The notes beneath the pieces are model-generated. The model was given only the letters and a program-made list of their open reading frames with translations, was not told where the DNA came from and searched no databases. DNA of 64,000 nucleotides from Bradyrhizobium betae (GTDB lineage: Bacteria > Pseudomonadota > Alphaproteobacteria > Rhizobiales > Xanthobacteraceae): contig NZ_CP044543.1 in assembly GCF_008932115.1 (NCBI RefSeq), positions 3,788,501 through 3,852,500 of the forward strand, given 5' to 3'. Positions 37,444 to 48,860 of the stretch are shown piece after piece (positions within the stretch are counted from its first letter, which is position 1; every line of letters starts with the position of its first letter). A program made the position numbers and the translations under genes.

Positions 37444-38654
37444 TCAACCTCCATAGGGCTCGAGAACAAGGTCGCGCGTTACGATGACCCGTACGGGGAA
37501 TCCCGGTCGGATCGTAAGCGTCGGCGCGACGTTGAGCTGACGGCGGACGATCTGCTGGCCGGCGTCATTGATGGTGTCCTGTCCGCCGTTGCGGATCGCC
37601 TGGATCAGGCGGTTCTCATCGTTGGTCGCGAGCTCGGCGCCGACGCTTAGCAACGTGGAGAGGCCAGCCGCCTTGGCGAGATCCCACCAATGATAATCGA
37701 CGCCGTCCTGAAGACCGGCGTAGCCTTCCGCATCAGCACCGGGCTGACGCTCGAGCACAATTGACCGGCCGTTCGGGAAGATCAGCCGGTTCCAGACCAG
37801 CAGCACGCGGCTTTGACCGAACTGAACGTTGTTGTCGTATTGGCCGATGATGCGCGTGCCTTGTGGCACGAGCAGGGTACGTCCGGTTGGGCTGTCATAG
37901 ATGTTTTCGGTCACCTGGGCTGCAATTTGGCCCGGAAGGTCGGAACGGATGCCGGTAATGAGCGCGGCGGAGATGACCGCGCCCGCCTGCAGGATGTTCG
38001 GCGACGCCGGCGCGGCGACGCGGTCGGGGGCGACCGTGCGCCGATCGGCGGCGGCATTGAGGAAGGCGAGCTGCCGATCCTGCGCTGTGGGTGTGGCGGG
38101 TTGCGGCGCCAGCCCGAGGCCTGTGAGATCGGGCGCCGGTGGGGGCGCGACAGAGGCAACGCCGGCTGCCGGCGATGACAGCGGACGGCCCTCCGTCCCG
38201 GCAAAGAGCTTGGCAGTGCGCGCGGTCTCGATCTCCTGGAGACGTCGTTGCTCCTCGGCGCTGAGGCCGGGGTTCGGCGTGGCGATGCCGGGCACCGGCA
38301 CCGGTTGGCCGCGGTTCTGCGCGTCGAGGATTGGGCGACCGAGATCGCCTGGGAGCGGTGGTCCGAGCTGCGGAACCCGGCTGTAGTCGCGCGGGAGGCT
38401 CGCCAAGCCGTCCGCGGTCGAGCGGTTGTCGGTGGAATAGAGCTCCTCGGAGGCCTTGCCGCCGTCGCGGGTTTGAAGCGCGTAGATCAGGGCGCCGCCG
38501 AGGCCGACGCTCGCGACCAGCCCGATCCCGGCGAGCACCTTGCGTGACAGCCGCGTGACCCTTGGTGCTTCGGCGCGCAGCCGCATGGTCGAGGCAGCCT
38601 CCGGGGCGGCCCCCGTCAGCGGCGCCGTCTCGTCTTTCGGGGACTGCGGCTCGC

Positions 38655-38658
<4 letters not shown>
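37444..38658 (-). CDS. trbI: Conjugal transfer protein TrbI (VirB10-like)
   Basis: 404 residues. One N-terminal membrane helix (KVLAGIGLVASVGLGGALIYALQ, about 41-62), a proline-rich periplasmic linker and a C-terminal VirB10/TrbI beta-barrel domain (about 205-400; GAVISAALITGIRSDLPGQ, LVPQGTRIIGQYDN). It spans both membranes and links the T4SS core to the outer membrane. Its start overlaps the trbG stop. Confidence 0.93.
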
Positions 38659-39676
<1,018 letters not shown>

Positions 39677-39680
<4 letters not shown>

Positions 39681-40360
39681 TGTCCAAGCTCCCGTGACCA
39701 GTTGATGGCGTTGACGTAGATGCCGAGCGGGTTCGCGCGCAGCCGGTCGGCATTGCTCGGGACCTGCACGACGATGGTGAGGATGGCGGTCCAGCGGCTC
39801 GTCTCGGCGAGCTGGCCGTTCTCGTAGCGGCGCTCGGTCCAGGCGACGCGGAACGAGTCCGGCGACGCCCGGATCACGCTCGAGACGTCGATCGCGACCT
39901 GGATCCGCCCGACCTTGGTGAAGGGGTCGTTCGAGCGTGCATAGTCGTTGAGCGCCGCGGCGCCGCGATCGGTGGTGAAATCGTAGGCGCGCAGCCAATT
40001 CTGGCGGACGATGATCGGGTCGGCGGGGATCGAGCGGACCTGCTCGATGAAGCGCGCGAGATGGAAGGCGATCTGGGGATCGGTGGGACGATAGTCCGCG
40101 ACCGCGGGCGCGATCGCCTGCGCCTGGCCGAGCCGGTCGACCTGCACCACCCAGGGCACGACCGTGCCGCGCGCCGATTGCCAGACGAGCGCGGCCGCGA
40201 ACCCGGCAGACAGGATCAGCGAGCCGAAGGCCATCAGCCGCCAGTTCCTGGCCTGGACGCGGGCGCCGCCGATCCGGTCATCCCAAACCTGGGCGGCGCG
40301 TTGGTAGGGCGTCTCGGGCTCGGGGGTCTTGCCGTAGTGTGTGGAAGGTCTTTTGAACAT
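39677..40360 (-). CDS. trbF: Conjugal transfer protein TrbF (VirB8-like)
   Basis: 227 residues with one membrane helix near residues 41-62 (RLMAFGSLILSAGFAAALVW) and a periplasmic VirB8-type domain (YRPTDPQIAFHLARFIEQVRS; GIYVNAINWSRELGQ at the end). Inner-membrane assembly factor of the T4SS. Start and stop overlap its neighbours trbL and trbG. Confidence 0.92.
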
Positions 40361-41700
40361 CAGCGGTCGCTTTCGGAGAGGTTGATGGAGGAGCCGCCGC
40401 CATGGCTGTCGCCGCTGCGCACCGCGTGCGCGGCGGCCGTCACGCCGTGGCTGAGGGCTTGGGAGCGTTTCATGCGGCGGGCCCAGGCGGGCGGCGCGTC
40501 ACTGGCCGCCGACGAGGCTGCGTCCGTCGCGCCGCCGCCGATCGAGCCCATGGTCGACGAACCGCCCGTCGCCTCGAACGCGGTCTTGCCGCCCTCCGAG
40601 AAGCTCGACTTCATGCTGGCCGCGGCGCGGCGCAGCGGCGAAGTCGCCCCGCTGCCGGCGGCGCGGGCGACGCCGCCGAGGCCGGAAGCCACGCCAGCCG
40701 CGCCCGACTGACCCGCCGCACCGAGGCTGTAGGCGGTGGACGCGCCGCCCGCCATCGCGGCGCCGCCCCGTGCGGCGGCGGCCGCGCCGCCGGCCACGGC
40801 TCCGACACCACCGGCGGCCAGACCGGCCGCGGCGCCGCCGGCGGCGATCATGCCTCCGGCCGCGAGCCCGGTCCCGACCGCCGCGCCGGCGCCGAGCTGA
40901 GGGCCGCCGGACACCAGCCCGTTGGCGATGCCGGGCCCGAAGATGCCAAGTCCGAGCAGCGACAGTGCGGCGAGCACGATCGCCATGGCCTCATCGATAG
41001 TCGGATTGGCGCCGCCGAAACCGGCGGTGAACTCGGAGAACAGTGTCGAGCCGATACCGATGATGACGGCGAGCACCAGGACCTTGATGCCCGACGAGAT
41101 GACGTTGCCGAGCACCCGCTCGGCCATGAAGGCGCTCTTTCCGAACAGGCCGAAGGGGATGAGCACGAAGCCGGCGAGAGTCGTCAGCTTGAATTCGATC
41201 AGGGTAACGAAGAGCTGGATGGCGAGGATGAAGAAGGCGAGCAGCACCAGCGCCCAAGCGAGGAACATGCAGGCGATCTGGATGAAGTTCTCGAAGAACG
41301 ACCAGTAGCCCATCAGGCTGGAGATCGAATCGAGCAGCGGTCGGCCGGCATCGAGCCCGGTCTGCGCGACCTTGCCGGGGCGCAGCAGATCGGCGGTCGT
41401 GAAACCGGTGCCGGAGGCCTTCAGGCCGAGGCCGGCGAAGCTCTCGAAGACGATCCGCGCGAGGTTGTTCCAGTTGCCGATGATGTAGGCGAACACGCCG
41501 ACGAACAGGGTCTTCTTGACCAGGCGCGCCATGATGTCGTCGTCGGCGCCCCAGCTCCAGAACAGGGCGGCGAGCGTTACGTCGATGACGATCAGCGTGG
41601 TCGCGATAAACGCGACCTCGCCACTCAAGAGGCCGAAGCCGCTGTCGATGTAGCGGGTGAAGATCTCGAGGAAATGATCGATGACGCCGGTGCCGCCCAT
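40360..41700 (-). CDS. trbL: Conjugal transfer protein TrbL (VirB6-like)
   Basis: 446 residues from the ATG at 41700. Five or more membrane helices lie in the first ~260 residues (VAFIATTLIVIDVTLAALFW; FFENFIQIACMFLAWALVLLAF), then a long Gly/Ala-rich low-complexity tail (about 270-400). It is the polytopic inner-membrane channel component. Its stop overlaps the trbF start. Confidence 0.9.
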   Translation of the reverse strand: MGGTGVIDHFLEIFTRYIDSGFGLLSGEVAFIATTLIVIDVTLAALFWSWGADDDIMARLVKKTLFVGVFAYIIGNWNNLARIVFESFAGLGLKASGTGFTTADLLRPGKVAQTGLDAGRPLLDSISSLMGYWSFFENFIQIACMFLAWALVLLAFFILAIQLFVTLIEFKLTTLAGFVLIPFGLFGKSAFMAERVLGNVISSGIKVLVLAVIIGIGSTLFSEFTAGFGGANPTIDEAMAIVLAALSLLGLGIFGPGIANGLVSGGPQLGAGAAVGTGLAAGGMIAAGGAAAGLAAGGVGAVAGGAAAAARGGAAMAGGASTAYSLGAAGQSGAAGVASGLGGVARAAGSGATSPLRRAAASMKSSFSEGGKTAFEATGGSSTMGSIGGGATDAASSAASDAPPAWARRMKRSQALSHGVTAAAHAVRSGDSHGGGSSINLSESDR

Positions 41701-41704
41701 GATG

Positions 41705-42088
41705 CTATCGGGCCTCGTCCAGCTGCGGCGCCATTTCCTTGCGGATCGGATCATCCGGCATGGAGCGAGTTCCGGCCGCGTCGGGCGGCGTCGGCGGAAC
41801 CTCGGTGGCCGGGGTGGCGCGCACGCCCGGCCGCGCGCCGGGAGCAAGGAACCGCTCGCGGCTTTCCGCCCAGGCGGAGAGGCATGCCGGATCGCGGGGA
41901 CCGGCTTCGCCGAGGCGCTGGCACCGGATCAGCTCCGCGCGCAGCGGGTCGGCCGCCACCGCGACGGCGGCGCGCGCGAACGCCGCCGCCGGTTCTTCCT
42001 CTTTCCGGGTCATCTCGATCGCCGTCGCAGTGACCGCGACAGCGACGAAGACGATGGCCCCGATCCGCGCGAAAAGCTTGCCGTCCAT
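41705..42088 (-). CDS. TrbK-alt entry-exclusion-like protein
   Basis: 127 residues: an N-terminal membrane helix (RIGAIVFVAVAVTATAIEM) followed by a periplasmic segment with the conserved pair of cysteines (LIRCQRLGEAG...DPACLSAWAE) diagnostic of the alternative TrbK found in this class of trb cluster. Probably prevents transfer into cells that already carry the element. It is four bases upstream of trbL. Confidence 0.8.
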   Translation of the reverse strand: MDGKLFARIGAIVFVAVAVTATAIEMTRKEEEPAAAFARAAVAVAADPLRAELIRCQRLGEAGPRDPACLSAWAESRERFLAPGARPGVRATPATEVPPTPPDAAGTRSMPDDPIRKEMAPQLDEAR

Positions 42089-42098
42089 AAGCTCGCCC

Positions 42099-42860
42099 TC
42101 AGTTCCCGCTTGGGAACATCCGGGCGTTGCCGGGCTGATAGCCGACGCCGGGGGTCAGGAACCGTCGGCGCTGCTCGCGGCCCTGTTCGGCAGCCGCCGC
42201 GCGTTCGGCTTCCGAGAGCGATTGCGCGCGGCCGTTGGCGGCGACGACGGCGGTGAGATCGGCGAGCTGTTGGGCCTGGAGTGCGAGGAGCTGGTTGCCG
42301 GCCTGGGCCGCCTGCAACGCGCCGGTAGCGCCCTGGCTCTGGCCAACCAGCGCGGACAGCTGCGTGCGGTTGGTGTCGATGTTGCCGACGACGCCCGCCT
42401 GCACCCGCATCGCGTCCTGCAAACCGCCAACCGTGTTCTGCCAGCGCTCGCGGGCCTGGGCGACGAGCTGGGCGTCAGACGCGGAGAGTGAGGCGTTGCC
42501 GTAGGTCGACTGGAAGGCGCGGTCGACCTGCTGGACGTCGAAGGCGATGTTTTGCGCCTGATTCAGGAGCTGCTGGGTCCGCTGCACGGACTGTTGAAGC
42601 TGCTGCAACGAGGAGTAGGGGAGGCTGGCCAGATTGCGCGCTTGATTGATCAGCGATTGCGCTTCGTTCTGCAGCGAGGTGATCTGGTTGTTGATCTGCT
42701 GCAGCGCGCGCGCCGCCTGAAGGACGTTCTGGGCGTAGTTGGTCGGATCGTAGACCACCCACTGCGCAGCGGCCGGGGTGGTGAGGACCGGCGACAACGC
42801 GACGGGCACGGCGAAGATGCTGGCGGACAAAAGGGCCGCGCGCGAGCGACGAAGGATCAT
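42099..42860 (-). CDS. trbJ: Conjugal transfer protein TrbJ (VirB5-like)
   Basis: 253 residues from the ATG at 42860. A signal peptide ends near PAAAQWVVYDPTNYAQN, the typical mature start of TrbJ. A long Gln-rich coiled-coil core (about 40-230; LQQINNQITSLQNEAQSL) follows. Minor pilus component in the periplasm. It overlaps the trbE stop. Confidence 0.9.
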   Translation of the reverse strand: MILRRSRAALLSASIFAVPVALSPVLTTPAAAQWVVYDPTNYAQNVLQAARALQQINNQITSLQNEAQSLINQARNLASLPYSSLQQLQQSVQRTQQLLNQAQNIAFDVQQVDRAFQSTYGNASLSASDAQLVAQARERWQNTVGGLQDAMRVQAGVVGNIDTNRTQLSALVGQSQGATGALQAAQAGNQLLALQAQQLADLTAVVAANGRAQSLSEAERAAAAEQGREQRRRFLTPGVGYQPGNARMFPSGN

Positions 42861-45295
42861 GGTCGGGTCTCCAGGTTGGTGAGGTCGGGGATCAGGTCGG
42901 CGGCCCAGCCGACGCCGCGCAGGCCCAGCCATTCGGCGAGGAAGGCGTCGCGGCCGTGCTCGGCGAGGACGCGCTCGATGGCGGCCTGGTCGGTCTTGGA
43001 GGATGCGGCGCATAGCGCCAGCGCGACCTCGCCGAGGCCGAGCTCGAACAGCCGGTTGCCGCGGCGGGACTGGCAGTAATAGTCGCGCTTGGGCATGGCC
43101 CGGGCGAGGATCTCGATCTGCCGGTCGTTGAGGCCGAAGCGCCGGTAGATCGCGGTGATCTGCGGCTCGATCGCCCGCTCGTTCGGCAGGAGCAGCCGGG
43201 TCTGGCAGCTCTCGATGATGGCGGGCGCGATGGCCGATCCATCGATGTCCGACAGCGACTGCGTGGCGAATACGACGGAGGCGTTCTTCTTCCTCAAGGT
43301 CTTCAGCCATTCCCGAAGCTGGCCGGCGAATCCCTCGTCATCGAGCGCCAGCCAGCCTTCGTCGACGATCAGCAAGGTCGGGCTGCCGTCGAGGCGGTCC
43401 TCGATGCGGTGGAACAGATAGGGGAGCACCGCTGGCGCCGCGCCGGTGCCGATCAGGCCCTCGGTCTCGAACGCCTGGACGGACGCTTGACCCAGATGCT
43501 CGCTCTCGGCGTCGAGCAGGCGACCGTAGGGGCCGCCGACGCAGTAGGGGCGGAGCGCCTGTTTGAGGTCGTTGGACTGCAGGAGGACTGCGAGCCCGGT
43601 GATCGTGCGCTCGCCCACCGGCGCGCTGGCCAGCGAGGTCAACGCCGTCCAGAGATGTTCCTTCACCTCGGGCGAGATGGTCACGCCCTCGCGCATGAGG
43701 ATGGCGACGATCCAGTCGGCGGCCCAGGCGCGCTCGGGCACCTCCTGGATGCGGGCGAGCGGCTGCAGCGACACGCTGTCGGTGGCGCCTTCCGTCAAGC
43801 CGCCGCCGAGGTCGTGCCAGTCACCGCCACAAGCAAGCGCAGCCGCACGGATCGAGCCGCCGAAGTCGAAGGCGAAGACCTGCGAACCCGGGTATCGCCG
43901 GAACTGCAGCGCCATCAGCGCCAGCAGGACGGACTTGCCGGCGCCGGTCGGGCCAACCACCAGGGTGTGGCCGACGTCGCCGACGTGAAGGGAAAACCGG
44001 AACGGGGTGGAGCCTTCGGTCTTGCCGAACAGCAAGGGGGGCGCACCGAAATGCTCGTCCCGTTCCGGCCCCGCCCACACCGCTGACAGGGGAATCATGT
44101 GGGCGAGATTGAGGGTGGAGATCGGCGGTTGCCGAACATTGGCGTAGACATGACCCGGCAGGGAGCCGAGCCAGGCATCGACGGCGTTGACCGTCTCAGG
44201 CATCGCGGTGAAGTCGCGCCCCTGAATGACCTTCTCGACCAGGCGCAGCTTCTCGGCCGCGACGCGTGGATCAGCGTCCCAGACGGCGACGGTCGCCGTG
44301 ACATAGGCCTGACCGGCATAATCGGCGCCGAGCTCCTGCAGCGCGAGATCGGCATCCGCCGCCTTGTTGGCTGCGTCGGTGTCAACCAGCACGGAGGCCT
44401 CGTTGGTCATCACCTCCTTCAGGATCGCGGCGATCGACTTGCGCTTGGAGAACCATTGCCGCCGGATCTTTGTCAGCAGCTTGGTGGCGTCGGTTTTGTC
44501 GAGCAGCACCGCGCGGGTCGACCAGCGATAGGGGAAGGCGAGGCGGTTGAGATCGTGGAGCAGGCCGGGCGTGGTCGCCGTTGGAAAGCCGACGATGGTG
44601 AGGACGCGCAGATGCGCCTCGCCGAGCCGCGGCTCGAGGCCGCCGGTCAGCGGCTGGTCCGCCAGCAGCGCGTCGAGATACATCGGCGTCTCGGGCACGC
44701 GCACGCGGTGGCGTTTGGTAGAGACGGTCGAATGAAGGTAGGTCAGCGTCTCGCCATCATCGAGCCAGGCGCATTCGGGCATGAAGCTCTCGACGAGCTG
44801 GAGCACGCGGTTGGTGCGATCGACGAAGCCGCGCAGCGCCTCCCAGGCGTCAACGCCCTTCTCGGCCTTGCCTTCGTAGAGCCAGCTTTCAGCGCGTGCG
44901 GCGTCCTCGGCCGGGGGCAGGAAGACGAAGGTGAGGAAATAGCTCGACTCGAAATGCGAGGCGTCTTCCTCGAAGTCGGCTTTGCGCTCGGCGTCGACCA
45001 GCGCGGATGCGGGCTCTGGAAAGCGGCTCGCCGGGTAGGCGCCGACGCTGTGACGCTGGGCCTCGACAAAGATCGCCCACCCGGAGCCCAGGCGGCGGAA
45101 GGCGTTGTTGAGCCGGCCGGCGACCGCGACGAGCTCAGCCGGCACCGCGGAATCGAGATCGGGCCCGCGGAAGCGTGCTGTGCGCTGGAAGCTGCCGTCC
45201 TTGTTGAGGACAACGCCTTCGCCAACCAGCGCCGCCCAAGGTAGGAAGTCGGCGAGGCGGGTCGAGGTCCGGCGATACTCGGCAAGGTTCATCAT
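42857..45295 (-). CDS. trbE: Conjugal transfer ATPase TrbE (VirB4-like)
   Basis: 812 residues with an N-terminal CagE/VirB4 domain, and a C-terminal ATPase whose Walker A GPTGAGKSVLL is near residue 445 and Walker B TLLIVDEGWLALDD near 635. It powers pilus assembly and substrate transfer at the inner membrane. Two adjacent ATGs at the start (MMNLAEYRR); the second may be used. Confidence 0.93.
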   Translation of the reverse strand: MMNLAEYRRTSTRLADFLPWAALVGEGVVLNKDGSFQRTARFRGPDLDSAVPAELVAVAGRLNNAFRRLGSGWAIFVEAQRHSVGAYPASRFPEPASALVDAERKADFEEDASHFESSYFLTFVFLPPAEDAARAESWLYEGKAEKGVDAWEALRGFVDRTNRVLQLVESFMPECAWLDDGETLTYLHSTVSTKRHRVRVPETPMYLDALLADQPLTGGLEPRLGEAHLRVLTIVGFPTATTPGLLHDLNRLAFPYRWSTRAVLLDKTDATKLLTKIRRQWFSKRKSIAAILKEVMTNEASVLVDTDAANKAADADLALQELGADYAGQAYVTATVAVWDADPRVAAEKLRLVEKVIQGRDFTAMPETVNAVDAWLGSLPGHVYANVRQPPISTLNLAHMIPLSAVWAGPERDEHFGAPPLLFGKTEGSTPFRFSLHVGDVGHTLVVGPTGAGKSVLLALMALQFRRYPGSQVFAFDFGGSIRAAALACGGDWHDLGGGLTEGATDSVSLQPLARIQEVPERAWAADWIVAILMREGVTISPEVKEHLWTALTSLASAPVGERTITGLAVLLQSNDLKQALRPYCVGGPYGRLLDAESEHLGQASVQAFETEGLIGTGAAPAVLPYLFHRIEDRLDGSPTLLIVDEGWLALDDEGFAGQLREWLKTLRKKNASVVFATQSLSDIDGSAIAPAIIESCQTRLLLPNERAIEPQITAIYRRFGLNDRQIEILARAMPKRDYYCQSRRGNRLFELGLGEVALALCAASSKTDQAAIERVLAEHGRDAFLAEWLGLRGVGWAADLIPDLTNLETRP

Positions 45296-45305
45296 GCGGT
45301 CGGCC

Positions 45306-45587
45306 TCAGACGTTCAGGAAGCCGGGGATACGCAGGTGGCGGCGCACCACATCGACGAACTGCGGATCGCGCTTGGCCGCCCAGACGGCGGCAAGGTGCC
45401 CGACCGCCCAGAGTCCCAAGCCCACCAGCCAGAGGCGCAATCCGAGGCCAAGCGCCGCCGCCAGCGTGCCATTGAGGATGGCGATCGAGCGCGGCGCGCC
45501 GCCAAGCAGGATGTGCTCCGTCAAGGCGCGGTGCACCGGCACGCTGAAGCCAGGCACTTCGCCGGCGCTGTCGGCAAGGCCCGTCAT
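45306..45587 (-). CDS. trbD: Conjugal transfer protein TrbD (VirB3-like)
   Basis: 93 residues from the ATG at 45587. It has FSVPVHRALTEHILLGGAPRSIA at the start, then two close membrane helices (ILNGTLAAALGLGLRLWLVGLGLWAVGHLAAVWAA at about 36-70), as in TrbD/VirB3. Start overlaps the trbC stop. Confidence 0.9.
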   Translation of the reverse strand: MTGLADSAGEVPGFSVPVHRALTEHILLGGAPRSIAILNGTLAAALGLGLRLWLVGLGLWAVGHLAAVWAAKRDPQFVDVVRRHLRIPGFLNV

Positions 45588-45919
45588 CAAACGAGCGCCC
45601 CGCCGCCGAAGGAGAAAAACGACAGGAAGAAGCTCGATGCCGCGAAGGCGATCGAGAGGCCGAAGACGATCTGGATCAGCCGGCGGAAGCCGCCGCTCGT
45701 GTCGCCGAAGGCGAGCGTCAGGCCGGTGACGATGATGATGATCACCGCGATGATCTTGGCGACCGGTCCTTCGATGGACTGCAGGATCTGATTGAGCGGT
45801 TGCTCCCACGGCATGGACGAGCCGGAGGCGTGGGCGGCCGGCGCGAACGCAACGCTGAAAAGCGCGAGACTGACCGCCGTTGTGAGGCGGCGACGTAGGG
45901 CCAAGGACCGGCGGATCAT
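45587..45919 (-). CDS. trbC: Conjugal transfer pilin TrbC (VirB2-like)
   Basis: 110 residues: a long signal sequence (cleavage near AHASGSS), then the mature prepilin with two hydrophobic helices (VAKIIAVIIIIVTGLTLAF; IVFGLSIAFAASSFFLSFF). TrbC is the major pilus subunit; in IncP systems it is cyclised by a TraF-type peptidase, and a traF gene is present at 57559. Overlaps trbB by four bases. Confidence 0.9.
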   Translation of the reverse strand: MIRRSLALRRRLTTAVSLALFSVAFAPAAHASGSSMPWEQPLNQILQSIEGPVAKIIAVIIIIVTGLTLAFGDTSGGFRRLIQIVFGLSIAFAASSFFLSFFSFGGGALV

Positions 45920-46899
45920 GCGGGATCTCCTGAGGGGGGCTGGGTTGCGGGGGTTACGTGGTAGTCGCCGTCGGGACGGAGGCCCTCGATCCGGGCGAGT
46001 TCGGCCAGGCGGCGATTGGACCCGCGGCCGCTCAGCACCGCGACCAGATCGATCGTCTCGGCGATCAGGGCGCGCGGGACGGTGACGACGGCTTCCTGGA
46101 TGAGCTGCTCGAGGCGGCGTAGCGCGCCTAGCGCGGTGCCGGCGTGGATTGTGCCGACGCCGCCAGGGTGGCCGGTGCCCCAGGCCTTCAAGAGGTCGAG
46201 CGCCTCGGACCCGCGCACCTCACCGATGGGGATACGGTCTGGTCGCAGGCGCAGCGACGAGCGGACCAGCTCAGAGAGGGTGGCGACGCCATCCTTGGTG
46301 CGCATCGCGACCAGGTTTGGGGCCGCGCATTGCAGCTCGCGCGTGTCCTCGATCAGGACGACGCGGTCGGCGGTCTTTGAGATCTCGGCGAGCAAGGCGT
46401 TGGTGAGCGTGGTCTTGCCGGTCGAGGTGCCGCCGGCCACGAGGATGTTGCGCCGATCGGCCACGGCGCGACGAAGGACGTCGGCCTGATCCGCCGACAT
46501 GATCGCGGACGCGACGTAGTCCTGCAGCGTAAAGACCGCGACGGCGGGCTTGCGGATCGCGAAGGCCGGCGCCGCCACGACGGGGGGCAACAGCCCCTCG
46601 AACCGCTCTCCGGTTTCGGGCAGCTCGGCTGAGACGCGTGGTGCGCCGGCATGAACCTCGGCGCCGACGTGATGCGCCACCAGGCGCACGATACGCTCGC
46701 CGTCGGCGGCGGACAGGCACTCTCCCGTATCAGACAGCCCCTCGGACAGGCGGTCGATCCAGAGCCGCCCGTCGGGGTTGAGCATCACCTCGACGACTGT
46801 GGGGTCTTCCAGGAATCCGGCGATGGCGGGGCCGAGCGCGGTGCGCAACATGCGCGCGCCGCGTAAGCTCGCCTCGGATCGCTGGTGAGAAGCCGCCAT
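45916..46899 (-). CDS. trbB: Conjugal transfer ATPase TrbB (VirB11-like)
   Basis: 327 residues, a hexameric VirB11-type secretion ATPase. Walker [13 protein letters not shown] is near 155-166, the Asp box [12 protein letters not shown] near 182, and the His box [29 protein letters not shown] near 220-248. First gene of the trb operon; the promoter should lie just beyond 46899. Confidence 0.93.
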   Translation of the reverse strand: MAASHQRSEASLRGARMLRTALGPAIAGFLEDPTVVEVMLNPDGRLWIDRLSEGLSDTGECLSAADGERIVRLVAHHVGAEVHAGAPRVSAELPETGERFEGLLPPVVAAPAFAIRKPAVAVFTLQDYVASAIMSADQADVLRRAVADRRNILVAGGTSTGKTTLTNALLAEISKTADRVVLIEDTRELQCAAPNLVAMRTKDGVATLSELVRSSLRLRPDRIPIGEVRGSEALDLLKAWGTGHPGGVGTIHAGTALGALRRLEQLIQEAVVTVPRALIAETIDLVAVLSGRGSNRRLAELARIEGLRPDGDYHVTPATQPPSGDPA

Positions 46900-47499
46900 G
46901 TCGTCCCCGTTCGTGAAGGGACCGCGGACGAGCGGCCCTGGATCGGGGATGAGTAGAAGAGGCAGAAATGTGGGCGCGGCAACAAGGGAATGCGTTCGTA
47001 GAACCGTAGCGTAGAAATACAGGTAAAGGGCGGACCTGCGGAATAGCTTGCGATCCTTCGCCGGTCAGCGTGCCCAACTTTGGAGATCGTCCAATGGCGC
47101 TAAAGAGATATCTCGAATGTGCTGTAGCTCTCGAACCCCGTACTCAATCACTTCCGCGATCATATCGCAGAGAGCTTCTGGGCACTCGCATGGCCAGGAT
47201 CGCTTGTAAGAAAGACCGTCTGCCATTGGGTGCGAATACGTCGGAATCGGATAGATCGCGCGCAGTACCAAGCGACCTTACGTCGCCCGCGGACGCGCGA
47301 CTGACATCCTTCTCAATTTCGAAGTCGACGATGTTGACACCGTGCATGGCCAGGTTGTTGCCGACGGGATCCCTATGCTCCTGTCCTTGCGCGATGAGGA
47401 CTTCGGCCAGCGCCACTTCATCACTAGCGACCCCAACGGGGGTGCTGATCGACATCATCAAGCCGATCCCGGCCAGCGCGGAGTTCGCAGCCAGCTATG
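46900..47499. other. Region upstream of trbB with decayed reading frames
   Basis: 600 bases between trbB and the GNAT gene. The trb operon promoter is expected near 46900-47050, which is AT-richer. The remainder holds two overlapping minus-strand frames (listed separately) with no clear family. Nothing else was recognised. Confidence 0.35.
47065..47461 (-). pseudogene. Uncertain decayed ORF pair
   Basis: Two overlapping minus-strand frames, 47461-47144 and 47271-47065, have plausible amino-acid composition ([19 protein letters not shown] and CPEALCDMIAEVIEYGVREL) but no family I recognise. They could be two halves of one frameshifted gene. The first has no good ribosome site. It may equally be non-coding. 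Confidence 0.3.
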
Positions 47500-48438
47500 T
47501 TACCGGGGATTCGCCGAGGTAGCGAAATCGACCGCAGACAAAGCCTTGCGGACCTCCAGGCTGCCGGGAACGCGACGGAAGCCAATCGAGGCGTTGAGCC
47601 GAAGCGCCGCAGTATTGGCGTCGAGGTTCGTTGTCCGCATCGTCGTGATGCCCGACATTTGCGCCGCAGCGATCAGGCGCAGCTTGAGCGCGAGGCCGAC
47701 ATGCCTGCCGCGCCAGTCGGGCAACACGCCAGTGAAGTAGGAATAGATCTCCTGGCCCAAAGCGTGGCCGATGGTGAGGCCGACGGGTCTGCCGTTAAAC
47801 CCGGCAACAACGACCCATTCCGGTCGCGAGGCCGGAGTCTCGCGCAGTACCGAAAAACAGCGCGCCAACGTCCATGACGGGAGGTCTCGCATGTCGGGCG
47901 CATCGGCGATGAGGGTCTGCAACAGCATCGCCACCGCCTTCCACTGCGCCTCACTGGCTCCGGTCATGTCCGAGAGCGTCACCCCCGCGCGCACTGCCGA
48001 CTGACCGTCGAAGGTCCGAAGGTCGAGCAGACTGTCGCAACGCAGCGCGTGGCGCTGAAACCCGCGTGCCTCGGCCCAGGCCTGCGGACCGGATGCTGCC
48101 TCAGGTATCGTGGCGACAAGCCCCCGAAAACCGCGCCCGATGGCTTCGCTCTCCACAAGGCCGAGCATGGTGCTGCCTCTCCCCCGGCCGCGATGATCGG
48201 GATCGACAGTGACCTGCACGGCAAGATGATCAGATAGCGCATAGGGCGAGTTGGCGATCTGCCCGAGGGCAACGGCCCGGTCATTGTCGTAACCAAGCCA
48301 GCGCAGACGCAGATCGCCCGCCGGCCATCGTGCCTCGCGGTCCAGGAACTCGGGCAGGCTGATCGGCGTGAGCCGAAGCAGGTTCATCAGGCGCAATGCG
48401 TCTTCGGCACGATCCATCGTGAAGGGCACGATCCTCAC
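47500..48438 (-). CDS. GNAT acetyltransferase with two GNAT domains
   Basis: 312 residues from a GTG at 48438 that overlaps the stop of the upstream methyltransferase gene (GTGA). Two acetyl-CoA-binding motifs are seen, [15 protein letters not shown] near residue 77-92 and [17 protein letters not shown] near 240-256, so the protein is a tandem GNAT. Substrate unknown; such cargo often modifies antibiotics or small metabolites. Confidence 0.82.
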   Translation of the reverse strand: MRIVPFTMDRAEDALRLMNLLRLTPISLPEFLDREARWPAGDLRLRWLGYDNDRAVALGQIANSPYALSDHLAVQVTVDPDHRGRGRGSTMLGLVESEAIGRGFRGLVATIPEAASGPQAWAEARGFQRHALRCDSLLDLRTFDGQSAVRAGVTLSDMTGASEAQWKAVAMLLQTLIADAPDMRDLPSWTLARCFSVLRETPASRPEWVVVAGFNGRPVGLTIGHALGQEIYSYFTGVLPDWRGRHVGLALKLRLIAAAQMSGITTMRTTNLDANTAALRLNASIGFRRVPGSLEVRKALSAVDFATSANPR

Positions 48439-48860
48439 CTTGGCGTCTCCGCAGGTATCTCAACGCCATCGACGAAGATCCGTCCGCTTGGGGCAAGCGC
48501 CGCGCGAATTCGCGGCCAGGCGCGAGCGCCGGCCGCGGGATGACGGCCGTCGAGCGCGCCGACGCGGACCGCCACGACAAGATCGAACGGCGCCTCGCCG
48601 GGTCCCATCACGAAATCCTCGGCCGCCACCGTTCGGAATGACAGACGGCCGGCAGCGACCTGCTCCTTGGAGCCTGCGATCGCCTGCGCGATGGCCCGGT
48701 CTGACCGGTCGATCCCGAGCACATACCCGCTGCCGATCGCCGACGACATGGCGCGCGTCAGCGCTCCGGGACCGCATCCCACCTCGAGCACGCGTATACA
48801 GGGCGAGAGAGGCAGGGCTTCGAGGATTGCCTTCAGACGTAGGGACAGCCGTTCAGTCAC
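48435..48860 (-). CDS. SAM-dependent methyltransferase
   Basis: 141 residues from a GTG at 48860 with GGAGGAG four bases upstream; a longer frame to 48965 lacks a good start. The SAM-binding motif VLEVGCGPGALTRAM (about 23-37) is followed by GYVLGIDRSDRA and EAPFDLVVAVRVGAL, as in class I methyltransferases. The protein is short, so the C-terminal substrate region is minimal. Translation is coupled to the following GNAT gene, and possibly to an upstream 26-codon ORF. Confidence 0.75.
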   Translation of the reverse strand: MTERLSLRLKAILEALPLSPCIRVLEVGCGPGALTRAMSSAIGSGYVLGIDRSDRAIAQAIAGSKEQVAAGRLSFRTVAAEDFVMGPGEAPFDLVVAVRVGALDGRHPAAGARAWPRIRAALAPSGRIFVDGVEIPAETPR